Shown one piece after another: positions 16,327 to 24,386 of a stretch of 64,000 bases of DNA. The stretch lies in contig QOQV01000001.1 in the NCBI GenBank assembly GCA_003327435.1, positions 310,001 through 374,000 of the forward strand. Direction: 5' to 3'. A program made the translations under genes and the position numbers. Source of the DNA: Ignavibacteriota bacterium. Its GTDB lineage: Bacteria; Bacteroidota; Ignavibacteria; UBA10030; BY39. The notes under the pieces are model-generated. The model was not told the origin of the DNA and searched no databases. It worked only from the letters and a program-made list of their open reading frames with translations. Positions within the stretch are counted from its first letter, which is position 1. The number at the start of each line of letters is the position of its first letter.

Positions 16327-18579
16327 TTAATCTACAAGTTGGGCATCTTGTACAGCCATTGCAGTAATGTTCACTATATCCTGGACATCATTACCTGGTA
16401 TCAGGAGATATACGGGTTTTTTTATACCCATCAATATTGGACCAACGGCTGTAGCTTCTCCAAGATGTGCAAGTAATTTATAAGCAATATTAGCTGATGT
16501 TAAATCGGGACAAATTAAAACATTAGCACCACCTTTTAAATTACTGAAAGGATAAATCTCATTCAGTATCTCAGGTGTTACTGCGGTATCAGCTTGCATT
16601 TCTCCATCAATTATCAGATTTGGCATTTTTTTCTTCACAATTTCTACAGCATTTCTGACTTTTTCAGCAAGTGGATGATGTACGCTTCCGAAGTTGCTGA
16701 AGGAAAGCATTGCTATTCTTGGTTCTACCTCGTATTGTCGAACTTTCTGTGCTGTTAGAATTGCTATTTGAGCTAATTGTTCTGCATTTGGTTCTATATT
16801 TATTGTAGCATCAGCAATAAATATAATCTGATTCTTGAATATTAACATATACAAACCGGCAACAATATCTGAATCATCACGATGTCCAATTATTTGCAGA
16901 GCTGGACGAACTGTATCTGGATAATGTTGTGTCAGGCCAGAAATTAATCCATCTGCATCGCCCTGACGAACCATCATCATCCCATAATAATTTGGTACTT
17001 TCATAAGACGTAAAGCATCAAAATGTGTAATACCTTTTCGTTTTCTTAATTCATAAAAATTCTCAACATAATTCTGGTAATTTTCCGCTGTACTTGGATT
17101 AATCAATTCTATTCCTTCTAAATTGACTCCTATTTCTTCAGCTTTCGAATGGATAATTTCAGGATCACCTAATAGAATGGGTTGAGCTATATTTTCATCT
17201 AAAACTATTTGTGCAGCTCGGAGTATTTTGGTTTCTTCACCTTCTGGAAATACTATTTTCTTTGGTGATTTCTTAGCTTTATGGATAAATATTCTCATAA
17301 CTTCACGAGATTTTCCGAGACGGGCTTCAAGTGAATCTCGATAAGCTTCAAAATCTTTAATTTCAAGTCGGGCAACTCCACTTTCCATTGCAGCCTTTGC
17401 AACTGCTGGTGCTTCCCATAACAGCACTCTTGGATCAAGTGGTTTCGGAATAATATATTCTCTACCAAACTCTATTCTCTTACCACCATAAGCCCGAATG
17501 ACCGAATCAGGGACATCTTCTTTTGCGAGCTTCGCTAAAGCCATCGCTGCCGCAACTTTCATATGATCATTAATCTGACGAGCTCTTACATCAAGAGCAC
17601 CTCTAAAAATAAATGGAAAGCCCAATACATTATTTACCTGGTTGGGATAATCTGATCGACCTGTTCCCATAATTACATCATCTCTTGCGGCGAGTGCATC
17701 AGGATAGGTAATTTCAGGATCTGGATTTGCCATTGCAAAGACAATTGGTTTATCAGCCATCGAGCGGACCATTTCCTTCGTTACCAGATCTTTAACAGAA
17801 ACACCGCAAAATACATCTGCACCTTTCATTGCATCAGCGAGTGTTCGTTCCTCTGTATCGACAGCAAAATACTCTTTATACTTATTCATTCCTTCTTTTC
17901 TACCTTTATAGATCACTCCTTTTGTGTCCACCAATCGAATATTTTCGTGTTTCACACCCAGTGTTTCATAAAATTTTGCACAGGCAATCCCGGAAGCACC
18001 TGCGCCACTGAATACAACTTTAATCTGGTCAATTCTTTTTCCAACTAGTTCCAATGCATTTAACAATGCTGCACCACTAATAATTGCTGTTCCGTGTTGA
18101 TCATCATGAAATACAGGAATGTTCATTATTTTTTTCAATTCTTCTTCAATCTCAAAGCATTCTGGTGCTTTTATATCTTCAAGATTTATACCTCCAAAAG
18201 TGGGTTCAAGTAATTTAACAGTGCGGATAATTTCTTTGGGATCGTGAGAATCGATTTCAATATCAAAAACATCAATATCAGCAAACCTTTTAAATAAAAC
18301 TCCTTTACCTTCCATTACAGGTTTACCTGCAAGGGCACCGATATCTCCTAATCCCAATACTGCTGTTCCATTACTAACGACTGCTACAAGGTTGCCTTTA
18401 GCAGTGTAAATATATGCATCTTCCGGATTTCGATATATTTCCATACAGGGTTCAGCAACCCCAGGTGAGTAAGCTAACGAGAGATCTCTTTGTGTAGCAC
18501 AAGGTTTTGTGGGAATAACTTCAATTTTACCCCGGCGACCGAGTGCATGATAATCTAAAGCATCTTGTTTACGTATCAT
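16327..18579 (-). CDS. maeB: NADP-type malic enzyme with C-terminal phosphotransacetylase-like domain
   Basis: 750 residues, the length of MaeB. Residues 1-425 are the malic enzyme: [11 protein letters not shown] near 34, [20 protein letters not shown] near 160 and [15 protein letters not shown] near 190 (dinucleotide fold). Residues about 435-750 form a phosphate acetyltransferase-like domain ([35 protein letters not shown]) that in MaeB proteins is regulatory and not catalytic. It links malate with pyruvate and feeds NADPH. It heads the central-carbon block, with a 207-base gap upstream (18580-18786) that presumably holds the promoter; I see no clear motif there. Confidence 0.93.
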   Translation of the reverse strand: MIRKQDALDYHALGRRGKIEVIPTKPCATQRDLSLAYSPGVAEPCMEIYRNPEDAYIYTAKGNLVAVVSNGTAVLGLGDIGALAGKPVMEGKGVLFKRFADIDVFDIEIDSHDPKEIIRTVKLLEPTFGGINLEDIKAPECFEIEEELKKIMNIPVFHDDQHGTAIISGAALLNALELVGKRIDQIKVVFSGAGASGIACAKFYETLGVKHENIRLVDTKGVIYKGRKEGMNKYKEYFAVDTEERTLADAMKGADVFCGVSVKDLVTKEMVRSMADKPIVFAMANPDPEITYPDALAARDDVIMGTGRSDYPNQVNNVLGFPFIFRGALDVRARQINDHMKVAAAMALAKLAKEDVPDSVIRAYGGKRIEFGREYIIPKPLDPRVLLWEAPAVAKAAMESGVARLEIKDFEAYRDSLEARLGKSREVMRIFIHKAKKSPKKIVFPEGEETKILRAAQIVLDENIAQPILLGDPEIIHSKAEEIGVNLEGIELINPSTAENYQNYVENFYELRKRKGITHFDALRLMKVPNYYGMMMVRQGDADGLISGLTQHYPDTVRPALQIIGHRDDSDIVAGLYMLIFKNQIIFIADATINIEPNAEQLAQIAILTAQKVRQYEVEPRIAMLSFSNFGSVHHPLAEKVRNAVEIVKKKMPNLIIDGEMQADTAVTPEILNEIYPFSNLKGGANVLICPDLTSANIAYKLLAHLGEATAVGPILMGIKKPVYLLIPGNDVQDIVNITAMAVQDAQLVD

Positions 18580-18786
18580 TTATTTATTCCTTTATTTTGA
18601 TTAATAACCTGAAGAACACAGTAAGAATCTATACTGCTGCGGAATTTATGATGGCTAAGTTCCCGCATAATTTTGTTTTCTGAGATTATTATTTGGAGAG
18701 AACTTAAAAATTTCACCCCATGATTTGATGTAAAAAAGGGCATATTTGCTTGAACTACTTGTTCCGTTAATAAATTACTGAAAATA

Positions 18787-19638
18787 TTATTTATAAGCAA
18801 AAATCATAGCATAAATAATCCATACCACCATAAAGAAGCCGATTGAGAGAGCAATCCATCCGAAAATTTTTATACCTCTTATGACAACTTCAGGATAAGG
18901 TTCCACAAGATATTTCTCAAGTTCACCACTTTCAATCAATTTCTGATAATCATCGGGACGATCCATTTTGTATTCTTCGAGTGGGACTCTACCAGTAAAA
19001 ATGCAGATATCCATTGGAAATTTTTCTGGTCTGAGATGAGTATTGAAAAAATGAACAGTAAAAATGAATCCTGTTGCGAGTAAAGCTTCATCACTATGAA
19101 TTATTGTGGCTACATTTATAAATTCTCCAGGAATAAATTTTGTAAAAAATTCTGGAAACCATAGTACGAGTCCAGTAGAACCGATTACCATCATTCCCCA
19201 GAAGACAGCAAAGTAATCAAACTTTTCCCAGTATGTCCACTTACCATATTTTGGTCTTGGTCCTAACCACAAAAACCATTTAATTGAGTCAACAAAATCT
19301 CTTAAATCTTTTTTTGTTGGTAACATTGTGTTTGGACCGAATAATAAATTTTTCATGGAGCCATATTCTCTCTTTTTTCTTTTCAATAAGTCAAATATGT
19401 GCGAGAAGAATATTATAAACATAATTGTAGCAGCAACCCGGTGAATGAAACCCGCAAATTCAAAACCACCAAACATTCTTGATAGAAATACCGCCCAGCT
19501 GGTATATGAAAATTTTAAAGTCATACCAGTTAACGCCAGACTCATAAAACTCAATATCATCCCAATGTGTAATATTCTATTAAATCTACTGAATCGAAGT
19601 ATTTGTTTTTGTTCATTCTCCTGATTTGTCATTTCCAT
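18787..19638 (-). CDS. cytochrome b-type membrane subunit (FdnI/thiosulfate-reductase gamma-like)
   Basis: 283 residues with five membrane segments. [20 protein letters not shown] near 20, [20 protein letters not shown] near 64, [20 protein letters not shown] near 128 and [20 protein letters not shown] near 170 supply the histidines for two b hemes. A fifth helix ([17 protein letters not shown]) ends the protein. It should exchange electrons with quinone and with the 19-heme cytochrome whose gene overlaps its start by 26 bases. Last gene of the multiheme operon. Confidence 0.88.
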   Translation of the reverse strand: MEMTNQENEQKQILRFSRFNRILHIGMILSFMSLALTGMTLKFSYTSWAVFLSRMFGGFEFAGFIHRVAATIMFIIFFSHIFDLLKRKKREYGSMKNLLFGPNTMLPTKKDLRDFVDSIKWFLWLGPRPKYGKWTYWEKFDYFAVFWGMMVIGSTGLVLWFPEFFTKFIPGEFINVATIIHSDEALLATGFIFTVHFFNTHLRPEKFPMDICIFTGRVPLEEYKMDRPDDYQKLIESGELEKYLVEPYPEVVIRGIKIFGWIALSIGFFMVVWIIYAMIFAYK

Positions 19639-21649
19639 TCTCTACCTCTTTTTCAATAGATTTTTCTGTTTTGTTTTTTTCTTCACTCGTTTCTTCATTT
19701 TTATTTTTTAATTTCGTATGTAATTGTCGCCTCATTTGTAAAGCCCTTGGTAACCATAACAATGTATGGATTCCACCTAAAACAAAAGTGAAAATTAGAA
19801 GACCTGTCATTCCCCAGAAACTCCAGTACAACCAGGGATATTTTTCAGGATCATGATGTGTAGCATGAGTCAGATAACCAGCAAAGCGGCGATTAGCTCC
19901 TGGATGACATTTCTGACAGGTTTTAACAACATTATTTCTACTTAAATGAGAGCGAATATCACTTACCGGGTAAATGTCGTGCGCACCATGACAATCATAA
20001 CATTTTGCGGTCTTCACATATCCTAACCTTGACACCTTTCCATGATATGTATCAAAATATGTTTTGGCTATCTCCTGATGGCATCTGCCACATTTACTCA
20101 TTATCTCAAACTTGAATGCATCAGCATCAGTGCGTTTTATTGTATGGGCTGAATGACAATCACGACAGGTAGGTAAATCTTTTGGTTCACTATGCCAGGT
20201 CTTTGAATGAACACTTGACTCAAACTTTTCTTCAACACCATGATGACACTTACCACAGGTAACAGCAATATTATCATGATGGACACTTGAATTCTTATCA
20301 GATGCTGGCAAAATCTTATGTGGCGTGTGACAATCTGTACACATAGCTGTCACAACCAACCCACTTTTTAATAAACCTTTACCATGTATACTTTCTTGAT
20401 AATTTTCGATAACTTGATGCTCGCTACCCGTATATCTTACTGCTGCTTTTTGTCCTTCCTGATGACATTTTGCGCAAAGTTTCGGAACATTTAACGGGAA
20501 AACAGGCGAATTCGATTCTTTCTTACCTAAAACACTATGTGTGCCGTGACATTCTATACAGGTTGGAGCATTTGGATCATTACGAGCAAGATATATCCCA
20601 TGGATACTTTGCTGGAAATCATTTCCAACTTCTATATGGCAGGAAGAGCAATCAACTTTTGATTTTATTGTTTCACACGCTCTAACTTTAGATGGTGAAA
20701 CTTCTGTGTGACATTGGCTGCATGCAACACGATTATGCTTCGAGCCAGCTATTAAATCCTTGCTCACATATAAGGATCTACCATCTTTTGAACTTTTTAA
20801 ATCAACCCTTGAATGACATGAAAGGCAATCTTTATCAGACATTCCTTGTTCGTAGAATACCTTCCTAACTTTATGTGGTTGATGACAGTCGACACATGCA
20901 GGCAAAACATGAAGTTCTTTCTCCCACAGTTCTCCTCTTATAACCTTTCGGTGAACTTCTTCAATTTGTCGATGGCAACTTGCACAAGTTGCTGCTATAT
21001 TACTGCGTGCGATCGAGGATCTGGGATCATTATGAGGTAAAATATCATGTGAACGATGGCAGGATACACAGGTTGCTGTAACTGCAAGCCCTTTTTTCAA
21101 CAATCCAACTCCGTGAATACTTTCAGAATAATTCTCAAGTATATTTGATTGGTGAATATTTCTCTGTAATTGAACAGGAGCCCCTTCTTTATGACATTTA
21201 CCACACAGGTAAGGAATTTTAAGAGGTGCTACTACAGAATTAACATCACTAATAGGTAAAATATCATGATATCCGTGGCAATCTTTACAACCTGGTGCTA
21301 ATTTATCACCTCTTACATATGCCTTACCATGTAGTCCAATTAAATATTTTTCTTTTTCTTTCGAGTGACAGTTCCCACAATCCACTTTTTCCAGGTCCTC
21401 ATTATGTGGGAAATCGCTACCTTCCAGATCAGTATGACAATTTATGCAATTTAATTCCTTATGTACTGATTTAGAAAAATGCTTTTCATTGAAATATACA
21501 GATACAGTTCTCCCACCACTCACACCTTTAATTGTAATATCAGAGTGGCATGATAAGCACTCATCATTTTCCTGAGAAAGGGTGAATTGTAAACAAAGGA
21601 AGCTTAATAAAATTATAGGAAGTAATTTCGATTTACTTCTTTCTTTCAT
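19613..21649 (-). CDS. 19-heme periplasmic cytochrome c with C-terminal membrane anchor
   Basis: 678 residues. Signal peptide 1-25 (LLPIILLSFLCLQFTLS). I count 19 CXXCH sites between residues 31 and 590, most in repeated pairs of the form CxxCHxxHDILP followed by CGKCH, as if built by duplication of a two-heme module; SIHGxGLLK occurs twice. A membrane helix near 614-634 (FWGMTGLLIFTFVLGGIHTL) and a charged tail rich in Lys and Glu end it. The gene overlaps its neighbours on both sides (4 and 26 bases). It should carry electrons over a long distance along the membrane surface or across the periplasm. I do not recognise a named family of this exact heme count. Confidence 0.88.
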   Translation of the reverse strand: MKERSKSKLLPIILLSFLCLQFTLSQENDECLSCHSDITIKGVSGGRTVSVYFNEKHFSKSVHKELNCINCHTDLEGSDFPHNEDLEKVDCGNCHSKEKEKYLIGLHGKAYVRGDKLAPGCKDCHGYHDILPISDVNSVVAPLKIPYLCGKCHKEGAPVQLQRNIHQSNILENYSESIHGVGLLKKGLAVTATCVSCHRSHDILPHNDPRSSIARSNIAATCASCHRQIEEVHRKVIRGELWEKELHVLPACVDCHQPHKVRKVFYEQGMSDKDCLSCHSRVDLKSSKDGRSLYVSKDLIAGSKHNRVACSQCHTEVSPSKVRACETIKSKVDCSSCHIEVGNDFQQSIHGIYLARNDPNAPTCIECHGTHSVLGKKESNSPVFPLNVPKLCAKCHQEGQKAAVRYTGSEHQVIENYQESIHGKGLLKSGLVVTAMCTDCHTPHKILPASDKNSSVHHDNIAVTCGKCHHGVEEKFESSVHSKTWHSEPKDLPTCRDCHSAHTIKRTDADAFKFEIMSKCGRCHQEIAKTYFDTYHGKVSRLGYVKTAKCYDCHGAHDIYPVSDIRSHLSRNNVVKTCQKCHPGANRRFAGYLTHATHHDPEKYPWLYWSFWGMTGLLIFTFVLGGIHTLLWLPRALQMRRQLHTKLKNKNEETSEEKNKTEKSIEKEVENGNDKSGE

Positions 21650-23811
21650 ATTGACTTTTCTGAAATTTGTTCTTCCTCAGTTTCAAGGATCTTCCTCTCT
21701 TCACGTTTGATTCTTTCCAACTCAAGTGGATGTTCTTCTTGCATTTCTGTTTCGGTTAAGGTTCCTTTAATCCATGCTAAATTCATCGGGTAAACATCAG
21801 GATTAAATATAACAAAATAGATATGCCAAACAAAAATTGAGAGCGTTGCTAACCATGCTTCATAATAATGGATTGTTCTTGCAACATCCCACCCTAATTT
21901 GGATAATAAACCAATGAAAGTATTATCGAACCAGAGTATAAAACCAGTAATTACCATTACCAGTGTTCCCCACACCAACGCCCAGTATTCACTTTTTTCT
22001 ATGTAGCTAAAACGATCAAATTTTGGCTTATAATTACTCAAGCCTAAATTATATTTAAGAACAGCTATCGCATCTGCAATATCCTTTCGTACCGGTAGTA
22101 AATCTTTTATTAGTTGGCGGCCTCTTTCGGTAAAACTTATATAATAAATATGATATAAGCTTGCCATTATCATGACAACTGCTGCTACACGGTGTAAAAT
22201 GCCTCTAATCTCAAATACATATGAGCTTATACTTTTTATTGATAAAACCCACCACGCTTCAGGATATTTTAGCATAAATCCAGTTATCACTAAAGTGAAG
22301 AAACTCAACAGCAAAGACAAATGTTGAATTCTCTCGGATAGTGTCATCCGTAAATACAATCTGTGACTTACATGATGATGAGGTATAAGACCTCTTCTGA
22401 TCATTAAATTCCTTTTTGCCTTTTTTATAAAATCCAGTAAATTGTGGAAAAACATTCCACCAACTATCGTTACAATCAGAATAATGTAAGCTGTAGAAAT
22501 AAAATACAATATCGGTTCTTCTTTTGATTTTATATTGATATGCACAGCACCTTTTGCAAAGTTTTCATTAGCCCCAGGATGACAGCTTCCGCAGGTTTTT
22601 GCCAAATTTGATTTATGAATCCGGGATGTTGAATCGCTTGAACTTTTAATATCATGATATCCATGGCAGGATGCGCAATTGGCAACTGTTAGATCACCGG
22701 CTTTCCCTGCCAAGCCATGATAACTATCCGCAAAAGTTTCGAAGCGTTGACTTGCAACCCCATATTTTTCACTTAATTTTACAGATTCATGGCACGGTTT
22801 ACATACCTGTCCAGAAACATTTATTGCTGCAACAGGTGATCTTGGATCATCATGTGGTAAAATCTTGTGTTCACCATGACAATCAGTACAGGTTGCTGAG
22901 GATAGAACACCTTTAGATAAAGCTTTCCCATGTTCACTTTCTAAATAAATTTTTGCTTCCTCTTCATGACACTTCCCACAGGTCTTTGCGATATTATTTT
23001 TGAAAACTGTTGATGTGGGGTTACTACCTTTCTTCATATTATGTGCACCATGGCAATCGCTACATGTAGCTGCATTTAACTTACCTGATTGCATTGCAAT
23101 CCCGTGGACGCTTTCTGAATATCCCTTTATAAAAGTGGCAGTTGGACTTACTGTAGCGCGGACATCTGGATTATCAAGATGGCATTTCAAACACACAGCT
23201 GCTTCGTGCTGACGGCTTACTTCTGATTTATCGGAAGTAACTGCTTGAATTGTATGTTCGCCATGGCAATCAATACAGAACGGTGCTCCCTTCACACCTG
23301 CAATCAATCCCTTTCCGTGATCACTTTCAAGATATTGTTTCACAACATCGTTATGACATTTACCACATAATTCTGCTTCAATCTTTCTATTTTCTGTTTT
23401 TTTCATATCTTCTAATGAAATAATTTCATGACTCCCGTGGCAATCTTTACATTCTGCGCCTCCTTTTACCCTTGCGTGAACACTTTGAGTATATAAATTG
23501 ACCCTTTCTCCATCGTGACAATTTAAACACTTTACTGGTTTAATTTTTTTCGCATGTGGAATTTCTCCAGGATCAAATCCAGTATGACAGTCGATGCACT
23601 CAAGCACTGAATGAACAGATTTTGAAAATCGCACACTGTCGACCCAAAGTGATATTGTTTTACCAGACTTATCCATCGTCAGCGACTTGTCACTATGACA
23701 AGCTAAACAATCATCATTACTTTGAGTATAAGATATGCTTGGAAATAATATGAAATTTAACAATAAAACTGAAATTAGATATTTTGAGAAACATGTTTGC
23801 ATAAGATTCAT
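21646..23811 (-). CDS. 13-heme cytochrome c fused to a cytochrome b membrane domain
   Basis: 721 residues. Signal peptide about 1-29. I count 13 CXXCH motifs from CLACH near 36 to CGSCH near 414, many followed by HGxH-type sequences. After a helix at about 440-462 comes a four-helix cytochrome b part (about 500-690): RIQHLSLLLSFFTLVITGF, ILHRVAAVVMIMASLYHIYY, WALVWGTLVMVITGFILW and ARTIHYYEAWLATLSIFVWH. It resembles the separate cytochrome b at 18787-19638, so the operon has two such domains, one fused and one free. A single chain could accept electrons from quinol and pass them into the heme wire. Start and stop overlap neighbours by 4 bases. Confidence 0.88.
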   Translation of the reverse strand: MNLMQTCFSKYLISVLLLNFILFPSISYTQSNDDCLACHSDKSLTMDKSGKTISLWVDSVRFSKSVHSVLECIDCHTGFDPGEIPHAKKIKPVKCLNCHDGERVNLYTQSVHARVKGGAECKDCHGSHEIISLEDMKKTENRKIEAELCGKCHNDVVKQYLESDHGKGLIAGVKGAPFCIDCHGEHTIQAVTSDKSEVSRQHEAAVCLKCHLDNPDVRATVSPTATFIKGYSESVHGIAMQSGKLNAATCSDCHGAHNMKKGSNPTSTVFKNNIAKTCGKCHEEEAKIYLESEHGKALSKGVLSSATCTDCHGEHKILPHDDPRSPVAAINVSGQVCKPCHESVKLSEKYGVASQRFETFADSYHGLAGKAGDLTVANCASCHGYHDIKSSSDSTSRIHKSNLAKTCGSCHPGANENFAKGAVHINIKSKEEPILYFISTAYIILIVTIVGGMFFHNLLDFIKKAKRNLMIRRGLIPHHHVSHRLYLRMTLSERIQHLSLLLSFFTLVITGFMLKYPEAWWVLSIKSISSYVFEIRGILHRVAAVVMIMASLYHIYYISFTERGRQLIKDLLPVRKDIADAIAVLKYNLGLSNYKPKFDRFSYIEKSEYWALVWGTLVMVITGFILWFDNTFIGLLSKLGWDVARTIHYYEAWLATLSIFVWHIYFVIFNPDVYPMNLAWIKGTLTETEMQEEHPLELERIKREERKILETEEEQISEKSI

Positions 23812-24197
23812 TTTTTATTTGATAATAATTCTTTGTTTTTTTCAACAATTAAATTATCAACAGCCATTGTTAACTGTGATACATCAATTGGTTTATAAAG
23901 AAGAAAATCTGAATATTTTCTATATCCAGCTTCGAGTTGAGTTTCATTCATTCTATATATGTATAACAACAATATTTTAATTTTAGGGTATTTTGTTTTA
24001 ATACGTTTTATCTTACTTAATAAATTACCATCAGATATTGGTACATCGATTATAAGAAGATCAACATCAACATCCTCAATATTTATCGAATTGGTTGTGT
24101 ACCTGATTTGATACTTGGATTGTAGTAAAAGAGATATGCTATTACATAAATCCAGATCAGTACTATAGACAAATATTTTATGATTTTCCGTTATCAT
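23808..24197 (-). CDS. single-domain response-regulator (receiver-like) protein
   Basis: 129 residues from the ATG at 24197 (MITENHKIFVYSTD). An earlier in-frame start at 24254 adds 19 hydrophobic residues that do not fit the receiver fold. DLDLCNSI near 13 stands for the acidic pocket, LLIIDVPISDG near 53 contains the phosphoacceptor Asp, and FLLYKPIDVSQL near 105 the conserved Lys. The usual Thr/Ser before the fourth helix looks replaced (ILLLYIYR). No output domain. Its stop overlaps the 13-heme cytochrome start, so it is translated with the cytochromes; it may act by protein contact in the two-component network encoded nearby. Confidence 0.7.
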   Translation of the reverse strand: MITENHKIFVYSTDLDLCNSISLLLQSKYQIRYTTNSINIEDVDVDLLIIDVPISDGNLLSKIKRIKTKYPKIKILLLYIYRMNETQLEAGYRKYSDFLLYKPIDVSQLTMAVDNLIVEKNKELLSNKK

Positions 24198-24215
24198 TTT
24201 AACATAAATAAAAAA

Positions 24216-24230
24216 CCAATAATTATGCCA
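24216..24230 (-). promoter_or_regulatory. weak candidate sigma-54-like element
   Basis: On the minus strand TGGCATAATTATTGG matches TGGCAC-N5-TTGC except for the last base and one T. It lies only 18 bases before the chosen start at 24197, which would leave a very short leader. It resembles the better elements at 2277-2291, 30959-30973 and 48315-48329. Treat as tentative. Confidence 0.3.
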
Positions 24231-24330
24231 GAAAAATATTTCTAAAATAATCAATTTTTAAATTTTGAAGGAATCTTACCTTTAATTTTACTAAAATTAA
24301 GAAATTTTATAGGAAAATTTCTATTTTTAG

Positions 24331-24364
24331 AAAAAAAAAGTCGGAATCTTTTAAGATTCCGACT
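24331..24364 (-). terminator. rho-independent terminator of the nine-heme cytochrome gene
   Basis: A 12-base inverted repeat (24339-24350 and 24353-24364, core GTCGGAATC/GATTCCGAC) follows the 24387 stop on the minus strand and is followed by a T-run (A-tract 24331-24339 on the plus strand). It separates the nine-heme gene from the receiver-cytochrome operon, so that operon needs its own promoter. Confidence 0.88.
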
Positions 24365-24386
24365 TTTAAAAATAGCTATAAGTATT

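Noticed and set aside
18576-18800. 74-residue minus-strand frame between malic enzyme and cytochrome b genes
   Set aside because: It overlaps both neighbours, has no ribosome site or homology, and its composition looks like untranslated leader.
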